From Planctomycetaceae bacterium (GTDB lineage: Bacteria; Planctomycetota; Planctomycetia; Pirellulales; Pirellulaceae), in assembly GCA_015490875.1 (NCBI GenBank), contig WFWZ01000288.1, forward strand, positions 1 through 38,256: a stretch of DNA of 38,256 nt. Direction: 5' to 3'. The translations under genes and the position numbers were made by a program. Shown one piece after another: positions 1 through 8,599 of the stretch (positions within the stretch are counted from its first letter, which is position 1; each line of letters starts with the position of its first letter). The notes below the pieces were generated by a model. That model was not told the origin of the DNA and did not search any database. It saw only the letters and a list, made by a program, of their open reading frames with translations.

Positions 1-2
1 CG

Positions 3-731
3 GGCGTCCCCCCTTTGGCTGTTCGTGCGAGTAAGCGGCTACGCAGCGACGAGCTGCTCGTTCCGTCGCTGGGTTCGACCATCTTGCGCAAGTACATGGA
101 CGAAGTGCCACTCTGGCGCGGCGATCATGTCGAGGTGAAGCAGCTTGTCGAAGACTTCGCGCGGTACTTGTACCTGCCGCGGGTTGCGGGGCCGCAAGTG
201 GTTGCCAATTCCGTTGCCGACGGTGTGGCGTTGTTGACGTGGTCGACGGACACGTTTGCGTATGCGGAGGGCTTTGACGAAGATTTGGGACGCTTCCAGG
301 GATTGCGCGGTGGCCAACGGGTCACGCTAGCCGCTGACGACAAGGGCCTGGTGGTGAAGCCGGACATTGCCAAACGTCAGCTTGACGCGGAAGTTCCCGA
401 CGTGGAACCGGCCCCTGACTCGACCGAGAAGCCGAATGGCACAGGTGACGACGGCGAGGAGCCCACCGACCCGGCCCCGCTGGGCACGCGACAGACGCCG
501 AGGCGATTCCACGCGACGGTCTCGTTGGATCCGCTGCGTGCGGGGCGGGATGCAAGCCAGATCGCAGACGAAGTCATTGCACATTTGATAGGTCGTCCGG
601 GAGCGGAGGTGTCAGTCACGTTGGAGATCGAAGCCCGGATTCCCGACGGCGCCGATGAGCAGACTGTCCGTGTCGTGACCGAGAACTGCAACACGCTTCG
701 ATTTACGAGTCATGCCTTTGAAAGTGAATAG
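3..731 (+). CDS. C-terminal part of a DUF499-family ATPase (5' end outside window)
   Basis: The reading frame is open from the first bases of the window, so only the last ~240 residues are present and the true start lies upstream. The C-terminal ~75 residues (HATVSLDPLRAGRDAS, then IADEVIAHL, then TLEIEARIPDGA, ending in LRFTSHAFE) resemble what I remember of the end of DUF499 proteins, which are large ATPases often encoded beside DUF1156-type DNA methyltransferases and helicases in modification/defence loci. An acidic, Pro/Gly-rich linker (about residues 125-160) precedes this block. No Walker motifs are in the visible part; they would be upstream. The family call rests on memory of the C-terminal pattern, and a defence role is inferred. 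The gene is followed by a gap of 530 bp and housekeeping genes, so any such locus would end here. Confidence 0.6.
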   Translation, partial: GVPPLAVRASKRLRSDELLVPSLGSTILRKYMDEVPLWRGDHVEVKQLVEDFARYLYLPRVAGPQVVANSVADGVALLTWSTDTFAYAEGFDEDLGRFQGLRGGQRVTLAADDKGLVVKPDIAKRQLDAEVPDVEPAPDSTEKPNGTGDDGEEPTDPAPLGTRQTPRRFHATVSLDPLRAGRDASQIADEVIAHLIGRPGAEVSVTLEIEARIPDGADEQTVRVVTENCNTLRFTSHAFESE

Positions 732-773
732 CCATCTAAGCCGCGTAATATCTGAGACAGAATCGGGGGCAAA

Positions 774-793
774 GTCTCACTTTTAGGTGAGAC
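774..793 (+). terminator. Perfect 7-bp inverted repeat downstream of the DUF499 gene
   Basis: GTCTCAC (774-780) and GTGAGAC (787-793) form a perfect 7-bp stem with a 6-nt loop, TTTTAG. It lies 42 nt after the stop codon, so it may end or stabilise that transcript. There is no U-run after the stem, so it is not a classical Rho-independent terminator. A second TGAGAC at 753-758 could pair with the left arm instead. Confidence 0.35.
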
Positions 794-1083
794 GGAACCG
801 CGACACCCTATTGTGGAACGTTTTTCACCTCCCAAGGGGGGAAGCCAAGTCAGAGGATCGCTTCCGCTAGCTGCCCCCTACTGCTGTGCTTTTCGCTGCG
901 TCTTGGGTGTCGAAGTGGCGTTTTTCCCGGGTTTCAGGGCACGGTTCGCGTCCGTCATCGCCCACTTTTTCTCGGCGAATCCGGGCGGTCCCTCGGCCAT
1001 CCGGTGTCCCACGCCTCCTCCCGAGTCCCGACTTCCGAATCGTTTGCCTTTCCTTGCTCTTTTCCCCAGTCCGCATCGTCTGG

Positions 1084-1089
1084 TAAGAT
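1084..1089 (+). promoter_or_regulatory. Possible -10 box for the PFOR operon
   Basis: TAAGAT preceded by G lies 175 nt before the start codon at 1264. No good -35 hexamer is found at normal spacing, so this is a weak prediction that rests mainly on its likeness to other G-preceded hexamers in this window. Confidence 0.25.
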
Positions 1090-1263
1090 GACGGCAGTCA
1101 ACCAATGATCCATCCCCGATCCACGTGGGGCCCGCTCGGACGGAATACCGGCGGTGCACAGGGGCTCGCACGCAGCCACCATTCCCGGCTGCTCTGCTGA
1201 CATCGACCCCAATCCAACACTCCCCTCAAAAATAGCTAGACCGATTGGAAGGGAACGCACTCC

Positions 1264-3243
1264 ATGGCACAAGTCATCGACAACACACGCGAGCGGATCC
1301 TCGAGTCCGAAGAAAAACACGAGTACCCCGGCATCCCAACGACCTGCGACGGCGCCGAAGCCGTTGTCTGGGTCGAACGCCACATCTGTCAGGGCTCGGG
1401 AGCCTACCCCATCACCAGCTCGACCACGATGGGAGCCGGCTTCAATGCGGCTGCCGCCAACGGACTTCCCAATCTGTGGGGTGACCAACTGGTATTCCTC
1501 GAGCCCGAAAGCGAGCACTCTTCCGCGACCTTTTGCGAGGGCTTTGCGCTCGCCGGCGGCCGCGTCACCAACTTCACGTCGGGACAGGGACTCGTCCTGA
1601 TGAAAGAGGTGCTCTACACCATCTCCGGGAAGCGACTGCCGGTCGTCTTCAACATCGGGGCTCGAGCCCTCACCAGCCACAGCCTCAACGTCCACGCCGG
1701 CCACGACGACGTGATGGCTGTCGCCGACTGCGGCTGGGGCATCCTCTTCGCTCGCAATGCCCAGGAAGCGGGCGACCTCTGCTTGATCGCCCGCCGAGCC
1801 GCTGAAGACTCGCACACCCCCTTCCTGAACGTGCAGGACGGGTTCTTGACGACGCACACCGTCGAGACGGTGCGGCTGTGCGAACCCGAATTCATGAAAG
1901 AATACGTCGGCCCGCCATCGGAGAAACTCCTGAACCTCATGGACCCCAACAACCCGGTGATGTCCGGGGTGGTCCAGAACCAGGACTCGTATATGAAGGG
2001 CAAGATCGCCCAACGCTGGTATTACGACCGAGTGAAACCGGCACTCGAGGAAGCCTTTCGCGAGTTCGCCATGAAGACCGGCCGCCGGTATGACTTCGTC
2101 ATGCCGTATCGGTGCGAGGACGCCGAGTACATCCTGATCGGCATGGGATCGTACCTCGAGACGGCTCAGACAACGATCGATTACCTCCGCGAGGAGAAAG
2201 GGATCGCGGCCGGATGCCTTACCGTTTGCTCCTTCCGGCCGTTCCCCGCCCAAGAGATCGTCGCTCATACGCACCACGCCAAGGCGATTTCCATTATCGA
2301 ACGCATGGACGATCCCCTGTCGACGACCGGCAATCATCTGACTCGCGAGATCAAAGCCGCCTTCTGCGACGCCTACGTCGGCGAAAACGGCATGGAGAAA
2401 ATCGACGAGATTCCCAAGATCTATCATGGAGCCGCGGGCTTGGGCAGCCGTGACGTTCGAGCCGGCGACATCATTGCCATCTTCGAGAACATGCAGGGGC
2501 GTCCGGGCCAGCATTTCTTCTGTGTCGGGATCGAGCATCCTTTGGCACTGAAACGCACCGAAGACCCTGACCTGCGTCCTCCGGGAGCCTTCTCCATGCG
2601 AGGACACTCGGTGGGAGGCTTCGGATCGGTCACCACGAACAAGGTCATCGCCACGATCGCCGGCGATGTCTTTGGCAAGGATGTTCAGGCCTATCCGAAG
2701 TACGGTTCGGAGAAGAAAGGCCTCCCCACGACGTACTACCTCACGATCGCCGACAGCCACATCTTTTCCCACTCGGAACTCAAATACGTCGATCTCGTCG
2801 TACTCAACGATACCAACGCCCTTCTCTCGGGCAATCCGCTTGTGGGAGCCGTCGAAGGGGCTGCCATCTTCATGCAAAGCCCCTACACCGATCCGAAGGA
2901 TGTCTGGATCCGCATCCCGGCTCACCATCGCCGAACCATCCGCGAAAAGAAACTCCGCGTCTACTACGCCGACATGGTGAAGATCGCCAAGGAAGTGGCG
3001 TCCGAGCCCGACTTGGAGATGCGCATGCAGGGCATCGTGCTGCTAGGAGCCTTTTTGAAACTCACACCCTACGCCAAAGAAGCCAACATGTCCGACGATG
3101 AAGTCTACGCCGGCGTCGAAAAAGCGCTCCGCAAGTACTTCGGCAAACGCGGTGAGCAAGTCGTCCAAGACAACCTGACGTGCGTGAAGCGAGGCTACAG
3201 CGAAATGCGGGAGATCCCGCAAGAGGTGATCGCTTCCGAATAA
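1264..3243 (+). CDS. Pyruvate:ferredoxin (flavodoxin) oxidoreductase, first chain (domains I-IV)
   Basis: This is the first half of a split 2-oxoacid:ferredoxin oxidoreductase, which oxidatively decarboxylates pyruvate with CoA to acetyl-CoA, CO2 and reduced ferredoxin, or runs in reverse. The 659-aa chain begins with the pyrimidine-binding domain I (GAYPITSSTTM at residues 42-52), continues through domain II (SHSLNVHAGHDDVM near 140), and ends with the gamma-type domain (FSMRGHSVGGFGSV near 445-458). A single-chain NifJ enzyme has about 1200 residues; this chain covers roughly its first half. The start is supported by GGAAGGGAA upstream. The partner chain starts 91 nt downstream and carries the TPP and Fe-S domains, so the two form one enzyme. 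The substrate could be another 2-oxoacid, but the overall NifJ-like layout favours pyruvate. Confidence 0.9.
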   Translation: MAQVIDNTRERILESEEKHEYPGIPTTCDGAEAVVWVERHICQGSGAYPITSSTTMGAGFNAAAANGLPNLWGDQLVFLEPESEHSSATFCEGFALAGGRVTNFTSGQGLVLMKEVLYTISGKRLPVVFNIGARALTSHSLNVHAGHDDVMAVADCGWGILFARNAQEAGDLCLIARRAAEDSHTPFLNVQDGFLTTHTVETVRLCEPEFMKEYVGPPSEKLLNLMDPNNPVMSGVVQNQDSYMKGKIAQRWYYDRVKPALEEAFREFAMKTGRRYDFVMPYRCEDAEYILIGMGSYLETAQTTIDYLREEKGIAAGCLTVCSFRPFPAQEIVAHTHHAKAISIIERMDDPLSTTGNHLTREIKAAFCDAYVGENGMEKIDEIPKIYHGAAGLGSRDVRAGDIIAIFENMQGRPGQHFFCVGIEHPLALKRTEDPDLRPPGAFSMRGHSVGGFGSVTTNKVIATIAGDVFGKDVQAYPKYGSEKKGLPTTYYLTIADSHIFSHSELKYVDLVVLNDTNALLSGNPLVGAVEGAAIFMQSPYTDPKDVWIRIPAHHRRTIREKKLRVYYADMVKIAKEVASEPDLEMRMQGIVLLGAFLKLTPYAKEANMSDDEVYAGVEKALRKYFGKRGEQVVQDNLTCVKRGYSEMREIPQEVIASE

Positions 3244-3334
3244 CCTCGAGGCGAACCGGTTTCCCGGCTTTGCTGCCGCGAACAACACTGCCTCACCACA
3301 CGACAACACTACTCCTAAGCGAGGAAATCCAACG

Positions 3335-4972
3335 ATGTCCGATACATCTTCGATGAATCAGCCCAACGAACACGATCCCTACAACAACAGTTCTTATGGG
3401 ACGCTCGTGGAAAGCGGATACCGTGAAGTATCTCTTCCCGTGCTCGACGTCAACGATTTCAACGATCGGATCATTCGCGCCTACGAAGAAGGCGTCGCCG
3501 AAAACGCCCTCCCGGCCGACCTCTCGGTCGCCCGATCCCTCGTGCCGGCCGGCACCGCGGCGCTGCGCGACTTCAGCTACATCGCCCCGGAAATCCCCGA
3601 GTACATCGCCGAGAACTGCACCGGATGCATGGAATGCGTCACCGAATGCCCCGACACGGCCATCCTCGGGAAAGTCCTCTCCGAATCGGAAGTCGAAAAG
3701 AAGCTGGCAGAGATCGAAGATCCCGCCGATCGAGAGATGTTCGCCAAGTACTGGGCCAAGACGCGCAAGTACTACGAAGGTCCAAAGAAGAAGGGCAAGG
3801 AAGGCGGACGGTTCGCCATCATCATCGACCCGAGCAAGTGCAAAGGCTGCGCCGAGTGCGTCACCGTGTGCGATGACATGGCCCTGAAGATGGTCTTCAA
3901 GAACGACGAAGTGATGTTGGAAAACCGCAAGGTCCACCATTACTTCAAGAAATTCGGTCCCTCCGACCGGCAATACATCAACGACAATCTGCTCGTCGAC
4001 ATGATGCTGCGAGAAGAGACGCACATCTATGTGGGTGGAGCAGGCTCGTGTGCCGGTTGCGGCGAAGCCACCGCGCTGCGCATGCTCTGCTCGGCCACCG
4101 CCGCAAAATACGGCGACCAATGGGCCATCGTCGCCGCCACCGGCTGCAACACGGTTTACACCTCGACCTATCCCTACAACCCGTACATGGTGGCCTGGAC
4201 CAACTCTCTCTTCGAAAACGCGCCGGCCGACGCGATGGGCGTGCGGGCTCGGTGGGATCAAATGGGCTGGCACGACAAGCCGATCTGGTGCATCGGAGGG
4301 GACGGAGCCATGTTCGATATCGGCTTCCAGTCCCTCTCCCGTATGCTCGCCTCCGGGATGAACATCAAAGTCTTCGTCCTCGACACACAAGTCTACTCCA
4401 ACACCGGAGGCCAGGCGTCGACAAGCACCTACATGGGGCAGAACGCCAAAATGAGTCTCCACGGGAAGAAGCTGCAAGGCAAGCAAGAACGCCGCAAGGA
4501 GATCGCGCAGATCGTCATGATGCACCCTCGCACGTTTGTTGCGCAGACGACCTGTGCGCACATGAACCACTTCTATAAATCGGTGATCGGAGCACTCGAA
4601 TTCGACGGACCGGCGGTCGTCGTCTGCTACACGACGTGCCAGCCCGAGCACGGGGTCGCCGACAACATGGCCGCCGACCAGGCTCGGCTCGCCGTCGATT
4701 CTCGAGCCTTCCCCCTGCTGGTTTACGACCCGCGCAAAGGGGATACGATCAAGAAGCGACTCTCTCTCCAGGGCAACCCCGCGATGAAAGATGACTGGTG
4801 GAAGAACCCCAAGACGGGAGAGGTCGTCGACTTCATCACGTTCGCCCGCAGCGAAGGCCGGTTCGCCAAGCATTTCGACAAGGACGGCAATCCCTCCGAA
4901 ATGCTGCTCAAGACGAAGGAAGAGCGTCTCGAGAACTGGCACGTGCTGCAAGAACTGGCCGGACTGCGTTAA
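3335..4972 (+). CDS. Pyruvate:ferredoxin (flavodoxin) oxidoreductase, second chain (2x[4Fe-4S] plus TPP domain)
   Basis: The 545-aa chain carries the electron-transfer and thiamine-diphosphate domains missing from the preceding gene. Two CxxCxxCxxxC clusters are visible (CTGCMECVTEC near residues 94-104; CKGCAECVTVC near 169-179), expected to bind two [4Fe-4S] centres. The TPP-binding part follows, with CAGCGEATALRML near 235, the GDG motif (CIGGDGAMFD near 322) and NTGGQAS near 355. The last ~150 residues match the C-terminal part of NifJ-type enzymes. A GAGGAAAT ribosome binding site precedes the ATG. The linker between the two Fe-S motifs is long (about 65 residues) and charged. No separate ferredoxin or flavodoxin gene is adjacent, so the electron acceptor is encoded elsewhere. 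Confidence 0.92.
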   Translation: MSDTSSMNQPNEHDPYNNSSYGTLVESGYREVSLPVLDVNDFNDRIIRAYEEGVAENALPADLSVARSLVPAGTAALRDFSYIAPEIPEYIAENCTGCMECVTECPDTAILGKVLSESEVEKKLAEIEDPADREMFAKYWAKTRKYYEGPKKKGKEGGRFAIIIDPSKCKGCAECVTVCDDMALKMVFKNDEVMLENRKVHHYFKKFGPSDRQYINDNLLVDMMLREETHIYVGGAGSCAGCGEATALRMLCSATAAKYGDQWAIVAATGCNTVYTSTYPYNPYMVAWTNSLFENAPADAMGVRARWDQMGWHDKPIWCIGGDGAMFDIGFQSLSRMLASGMNIKVFVLDTQVYSNTGGQASTSTYMGQNAKMSLHGKKLQGKQERRKEIAQIVMMHPRTFVAQTTCAHMNHFYKSVIGALEFDGPAVVVCYTTCQPEHGVADNMAADQARLAVDSRAFPLLVYDPRKGDTIKKRLSLQGNPAMKDDWWKNPKTGEVVDFITFARSEGRFAKHFDKDGNPSEMLLKTKEERLENWHVLQELAGLR

Positions 4973-5017
4973 AGTCCGGCTGCCCAGCCACCCACGCTTA
5001 CCTTTCCGCCTCGACCG

Positions 5018-5206
5018 ATGGCCGTCGTCCGCTGCCCGTGCGGTTGTCCCCTTCCGCGCCCACTGCCCCGTACGTGTCCGCGGTGCGGCGCCGTCATCGC
5101 CGGGGCGCGGTCTCGATCGCTCGTGAGTCCGATTCTGGTCGGCCTCCTCGTCGCAGCTTCGCTCGTCGGTCTCGTCCTGTTCGCCTATTGGTGGGCAGGC
5201 CAGTGA
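5018..5206 (+). CDS. Small zinc-ribbon membrane protein
   Basis: A 62-aa protein with a Cys-rich N-terminus (C6, C8, C10, then CPRC at 20-23), which could be a small zinc ribbon, followed by one hydrophobic segment at about residues 35-58 and a short tail. The likely topology is a cytoplasmic metal-binding head and one membrane anchor. It lies 45 nt after the PFOR gene on the same strand and could be cotranscribed. No clear ribosome binding site precedes the ATG. The combination of paired Cys motifs and a clean membrane segment makes it more credible than a random ORF, but function is unknown. Confidence 0.55.
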   Translation: MAVVRCPCGCPLPRPLPRTCPRCGAVIAGARSRSLVSPILVGLLVAASLVGLVLFAYWWAGQ

Positions 5207-5224
5207 TCCTTGCCCATCCCGCAA

Positions 5225-7351
5225 CTACCGGGGCGGTTTCTGCGAACGAACGTCATTCACGGGGAGAAACTGCACGGCGTCGGCAATGACATAGCCTCCG
5301 GCGTCCTTGACGAGCAATCGCACCTCCGCCGGACGACCGGCCTGGAATCGAAATCTCCCCAGCGGCTCGAGCAGCCCGTCGATCTTCGGCCGCCGCCGCT
5401 GGTCCACGGTCACTCGCTTCACACCGTCGGCCGACTCGATCTCGACGTTCAATCGGGCCGCCCGATTGCTGCTAGCCGACCAACTCAGGCGAACTTCGTA
5501 AACGCCGTCCTTGAGTTTCGCCGAGTAGACGGCACGACCTTCGGAACCATCCGCGTCGCGCAGCGCATGATAGCCGGCCCCAACAAAAGGCCGGATGCTC
5601 GAGGAACGACGCCACGGGCCTTCCAATCGAGCCTCCAGGTCGTCCACGACAACTCCCGGCAGCGACGTGGGCGAAAGCCAACGCAGCGGGGGATAGCGAT
5701 TCAAATCGAGTTCCAGTCGTTGCCGGTCGGCGACAAGGCGAGCTCGCAACTTGGCGTAATCGACGTCCTGGACCGAAGTCTTACCCGAATCGAGTGCCAA
5801 TGCGGCCGCGGTGGCTGCCGACTGTCCCAAAATCATGAAGACCGGTTCCATACGGATCGATCCGTAGGCGATGTGCGAAGAGGAAAGGCACACGGGAACC
5901 AGCAGATTGGTGCACTCGGTTTTCCGGGGAACGATCGCGCGGTAGGAGATCAAGTAAGGGCCGCCCGGGGAAACCTGAACGTCTCCTTCATTCTGGACCG
6001 TCCCCTCCGGCGTGACGTAGCGCTGGACGTTGTGAGAGTCCATGTTGTACGACCCCATACCGACCGGGTCCTTGGCAACGCGGACACGGCGGCAATCGAG
6101 CTCGGTGACGACGTAGTCTGAAACCATGCGGCGTGCTTCGCGCACATAGATCGCGTGAGGCCAGTGGTCGTTGTCGACGAATTCGTCCTTGGCCAATCCC
6201 CACTCAGCCATTTCCTTGCGGATCTTTTCCGGGACGCGGGGGTGATGCGTGAGCGTCCACATCAGGCCTTCTTGATACAAGCGGTGCTCCCGCAAGATGG
6301 CCTCGCGCTCCTCGTCACTCGCCTCCGGATAGTTGTAGTTCATCCCAATGTTGTCGGTCGAAAATGCCCCCATGTTGTTCGTGTCGGTCTTGCCGTTGGG
6401 CACCCATCGGATGCTCAGCGGCAACCGAAGATCCCCCGCCTCGAAATTCCGCAACAACAGCTCGTATTGCCGCTCGTCATAACCTTCCGGCTTGCGAAAC
6501 GGCACGCGATTCTCCGGAACCCGCGTCATGCACATCCGATAGCAGTAGGCTTGTAGCCGCCGATCGCCGGCTCCATCCTTCCCCGGATCGCCGGCGTGGA
6601 CGCGAGGCAGCAGGCCGCTGGAGGGGTCGCCGGGAACGACGTACGGGTCGACGGGAACCACAAAGCGATGGTTGTGGATATTCCCCTTCTTCTGTACACC
6701 GTTGAGTGTCTCACCGTACTTGGCATTCGACTCACGGCCGATTGTGTAGGAAACGCCGGCGGCCGCCATCAAATCCCCTTCGTACGTTGCGTCAATAAAG
6801 TAATCGCCGACGTAGAGGGTCCCGTCCTTCATCCGAATCGAAACGATGCGGCCGTCCCGCACGGTGGTCCCCGATCGCCGATCCAGTTTGGCCTGACGCA
6901 CGATGCGCACCCGATCGGCCACCTCACGCAGCATCGCCTCGAAAATCGCTTCGGCCACGCGAGGCTCAAAGGTCCACATCGCATCGTCGTCGGGACGGTA
7001 TCCGGCGAATTCGGAAGGATCCTGATGCTTCCACGACTCTCGGCGGTCATAGTGCGCCTTGACCCTCTGGTAGAACTCGCGAGCCACTCCGCCAATCACG
7101 GCTGTGTTCCCCGTGTCGGTATACCCCAGCCCCGCGGTCGTCAAACCTCCCAAGTGGCGAGTCGGCTCGATCAAAATGACCGATTTGCCCATCCGAGCCG
7201 CCTGCACGGCGGCGACGACACCTGCGGAAGTCCCACCGTAGATGACCAGGTCAGCGCGGTACGTCTCGGCAGCGAAGATGACGCTGGTCCACGACGCCAT
7301 CACAAGACCGACGAAGGATGATACCCAACTGGCAAGCGGTTTCTTTCTCAT
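5225..7351 (-). CDS. Secreted FAD-dependent oxidoreductase with golvesin-like C-terminal domain
   Basis: A 708-aa protein of the FAD_oxidored type common in Planctomycetota. It has a signal peptide (about residues 1-28, cut after FAA), then a Rossmann dinucleotide-binding motif with the variant GGTSAG at 39-44, followed by HLGGLTTAGLGYTD. The flavoprotein part ends near residue 590. The last ~110 residues form a beta-rich domain like the golvesin C-terminal/xanthan-lyase accessory domain, probably a carbohydrate- or surface-binding module. I chose the ATG at 7351 because GGAGG lies 8 nt upstream and the signal peptide starts there; a longer in-frame extension to 7510 has no such support. The substrate is unknown; sugars or polysaccharide-derived compounds are a guess from the family's usual neighbours. 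Confidence 0.88.
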   Translation of the reverse strand: MRKKPLASWVSSFVGLVMASWTSVIFAAETYRADLVIYGGTSAGVVAAVQAARMGKSVILIEPTRHLGGLTTAGLGYTDTGNTAVIGGVAREFYQRVKAHYDRRESWKHQDPSEFAGYRPDDDAMWTFEPRVAEAIFEAMLREVADRVRIVRQAKLDRRSGTTVRDGRIVSIRMKDGTLYVGDYFIDATYEGDLMAAAGVSYTIGRESNAKYGETLNGVQKKGNIHNHRFVVPVDPYVVPGDPSSGLLPRVHAGDPGKDGAGDRRLQAYCYRMCMTRVPENRVPFRKPEGYDERQYELLLRNFEAGDLRLPLSIRWVPNGKTDTNNMGAFSTDNIGMNYNYPEASDEEREAILREHRLYQEGLMWTLTHHPRVPEKIRKEMAEWGLAKDEFVDNDHWPHAIYVREARRMVSDYVVTELDCRRVRVAKDPVGMGSYNMDSHNVQRYVTPEGTVQNEGDVQVSPGGPYLISYRAIVPRKTECTNLLVPVCLSSSHIAYGSIRMEPVFMILGQSAATAAALALDSGKTSVQDVDYAKLRARLVADRQRLELDLNRYPPLRWLSPTSLPGVVVDDLEARLEGPWRRSSSIRPFVGAGYHALRDADGSEGRAVYSAKLKDGVYEVRLSWSASSNRAARLNVEIESADGVKRVTVDQRRRPKIDGLLEPLGRFRFQAGRPAEVRLLVKDAGGYVIADAVQFLPVNDVRSQKPPR

Positions 7352-7666
7352 CGGTGATGCCTCCGTATGAAGCCTCAAAGGTGCAGGTCTGCAGATCGCC
7401 GCCGGAAGTCCCCACGACAGACGGTGTTGGCCACTGACGTGTGACGCCCACCATGGTGAACGCGCCAAGCGGCGACCGCAACGGGCGAGGCCGTATCTGT
7501 GCACGTTCACGTCCGTCTCAGGTGTTGGCCAAGAGACCCGCCTGCCCTCCGTAAGCTAACGTTGGGATGAAGACCGAGTACCCCGATACGCGGGTGTCCG
7601 CTGGCCGGCGCCCCTACATCCCTTCCTATCCTCCCAAGTTGACCGATGTTCGCCGCCTTGGCCACC
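7352..7666. other. Divergent intergenic region
   Basis: This 315-bp region separates the FAD oxidoreductase (-) from the FliL-like gene (+). It contains an 11-nt direct repeat, GGTGTTGGCCA, at 7423-7433 and 7521-7531, and a promoter-like TAAGCT at 7552-7557 pointing right. Short open frames here look like chance. Confidence 0.4.
7552..7557 (+). promoter_or_regulatory. Possible -10 box upstream of the FliL-like gene
   Basis: TAAGCT preceded by G, about 110 nt before the start codon. No convincing -35 element lies at 16-18 nt upstream, so this is tentative. Confidence 0.22.
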
Positions 7667-8182
7667 ATGACCGACGATCCCCAAGTCCCTGCCGATTCGC
7701 GCCGCTGGTGGTCACTCCTGTGGGTACTACTGGCGTTCCTCTTGGGATCGCTCTTGGCCTCCCTCGTCGGTTGCAGCGGGGAAACGACCGAGGCTCAACA
7801 GATCGAAGACCCGGCCAAGCTTTTGGAGAGCTACGACAACAGCCGGCGGCGCCACGATCCGATCCGATTTGAAGAAGTCGACCTGGGGGAGTTCTTCACG
7901 ACTCGATACGTTCCCGGCAAAGGCACTTACGCCGTCAGTTTTCATCTGTATGCCGTCGTCGATCGACAGCACCGCGAGGAACTGGCCGCAGCGAAAAGCA
8001 AGCGAGAAAAACGGATGCGGGACGCCATCTTCACAACGCTGGCTAAGACGGAATTGGAGTATTTCCGCGAACCCACCCTGGCATGGATCCGCTCGGAATT
8101 GATGACGGCCATCAACCGATCACTTCAAACCCGCGTCGTCCGAGACGTCGTTTTCGGCGAGTTCTCCTTCGAAAAGACTTGA
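7667..8182 (+). CDS. FliL-like membrane/lipoprotein
   Basis: The protein (171 aa from this ATG) has a short polar N-terminus, one hydrophobic segment (about residues 15-35) that ends in a lipobox-like LVGC with Cys36, and a soluble C-terminal domain. The C-terminal half resembles FliL, the stator-associated flagellar basal-body protein: a stretch of the form RDAIFTTLAKTELEYF, then a helix and VRDVVFGEFSF at the end. No flagellar genes are nearby. Family members normally have one membrane helix and no lipidation site; the Cys could instead be an anchor here. A start seven codons upstream (7646) is also possible; neither has a clear ribosome binding site. The FliL resemblance is by eye and moderate; the role could be unrelated to motility. 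Confidence 0.65.
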   Translation: MTDDPQVPADSRRWWSLLWVLLAFLLGSLLASLVGCSGETTEAQQIEDPAKLLESYDNSRRRHDPIRFEEVDLGEFFTTRYVPGKGTYAVSFHLYAVVDRQHREELAAAKSKREKRMRDAIFTTLAKTELEYFREPTLAWIRSELMTAINRSLQTRVVRDVVFGEFSFEKT

Positions 8183-8278
8183 TTCTCGAGTCGCCCGCAG
8201 CCGAATCAAGGAGACACGCCCAACCCCCGCAGCGCATGCCGGGATTCCTCTTGCGCTCTGTCGGAAAGGAACGACCCC

Positions 8279-8581
8279 ATGTCGACTCCAACACGCCGTC
8301 GTCGCCGACCTGTTTGGGCGCAGCGCGCGTACGCCGCGGTTTGCCTCGCTTGCGTCATCGGTGCCGCCTCCCCCACGTTGGCAGAACCACCTACTTACTG
8401 GATTCTTCGGGCTCCAGCACAAACGCGAAAACTCGGGCACTCACGTGGCGTCTATCCAGCGCAAGCCAACTATCTCAGTCGTCACGCGTATGCCTACGGC
8501 TGGTTCGGCGTCCCGGCTCGCCAACACTGGACGCGACACGAAGGCTACCTTCACCGATACGTCCAGTTCCGCAAGCATTGA
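8279..8581 (+). CDS. Small secreted hypothetical protein (YAYGWFG type)
   Basis: A 100-aa protein with an Arg-rich N-terminus, a hydrophobic signal sequence (about residues 14-35, likely cut after TLA) and a mature part rich in Tyr, His and Arg. The motif HAYAYGWFGVPARQHWTRH near residues 68-86 matches a pattern I recall from small Planctomycetota proteins of unknown function. GGAAAGG lies about 10 nt before the ATG. It follows the FliL-like gene by 96 nt on the same strand. It converges on the DUF1553 gene, with only 18 nt between the stop codons. No function is proposed. Confidence 0.7.
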   Translation: MSTPTRRRRRPVWAQRAYAAVCLACVIGAASPTLAEPPTYWILRAPAQTRKLGHSRGVYPAQANYLSRHAYAYGWFGVPARQHWTRHEGYLHRYVQFRKH

Positions 8582-8599
8582 AGCTCGCCGGCGCCTGAA

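Larger units (their letters stand above)
732..1263. other. Intergenic region between the DUF499 gene and the PFOR operon
   Basis: This 532-bp gap holds a small inverted repeat near its left end (774-793) and a weak promoter-like hexamer (1084-1089). Short open frames on both strands here have no ribosome binding site and no recognisable motif. The last ~175 bp would be the leader of the PFOR operon; I see no known riboswitch class in it. Confidence 0.5.

Noticed and set aside
955..2928. 657-residue open frame antisense to the first PFOR gene
   Set aside because: It mirrors the codon pattern of the real gene on the other strand, has no ribosome binding site and shows no recognisable domain.
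3293..5224. 643-residue open frame antisense to the second PFOR gene
   Set aside because: Same reason: high-GC codon use leaves the opposite strand open, while the plus strand has clear Fe-S and TPP motifs.
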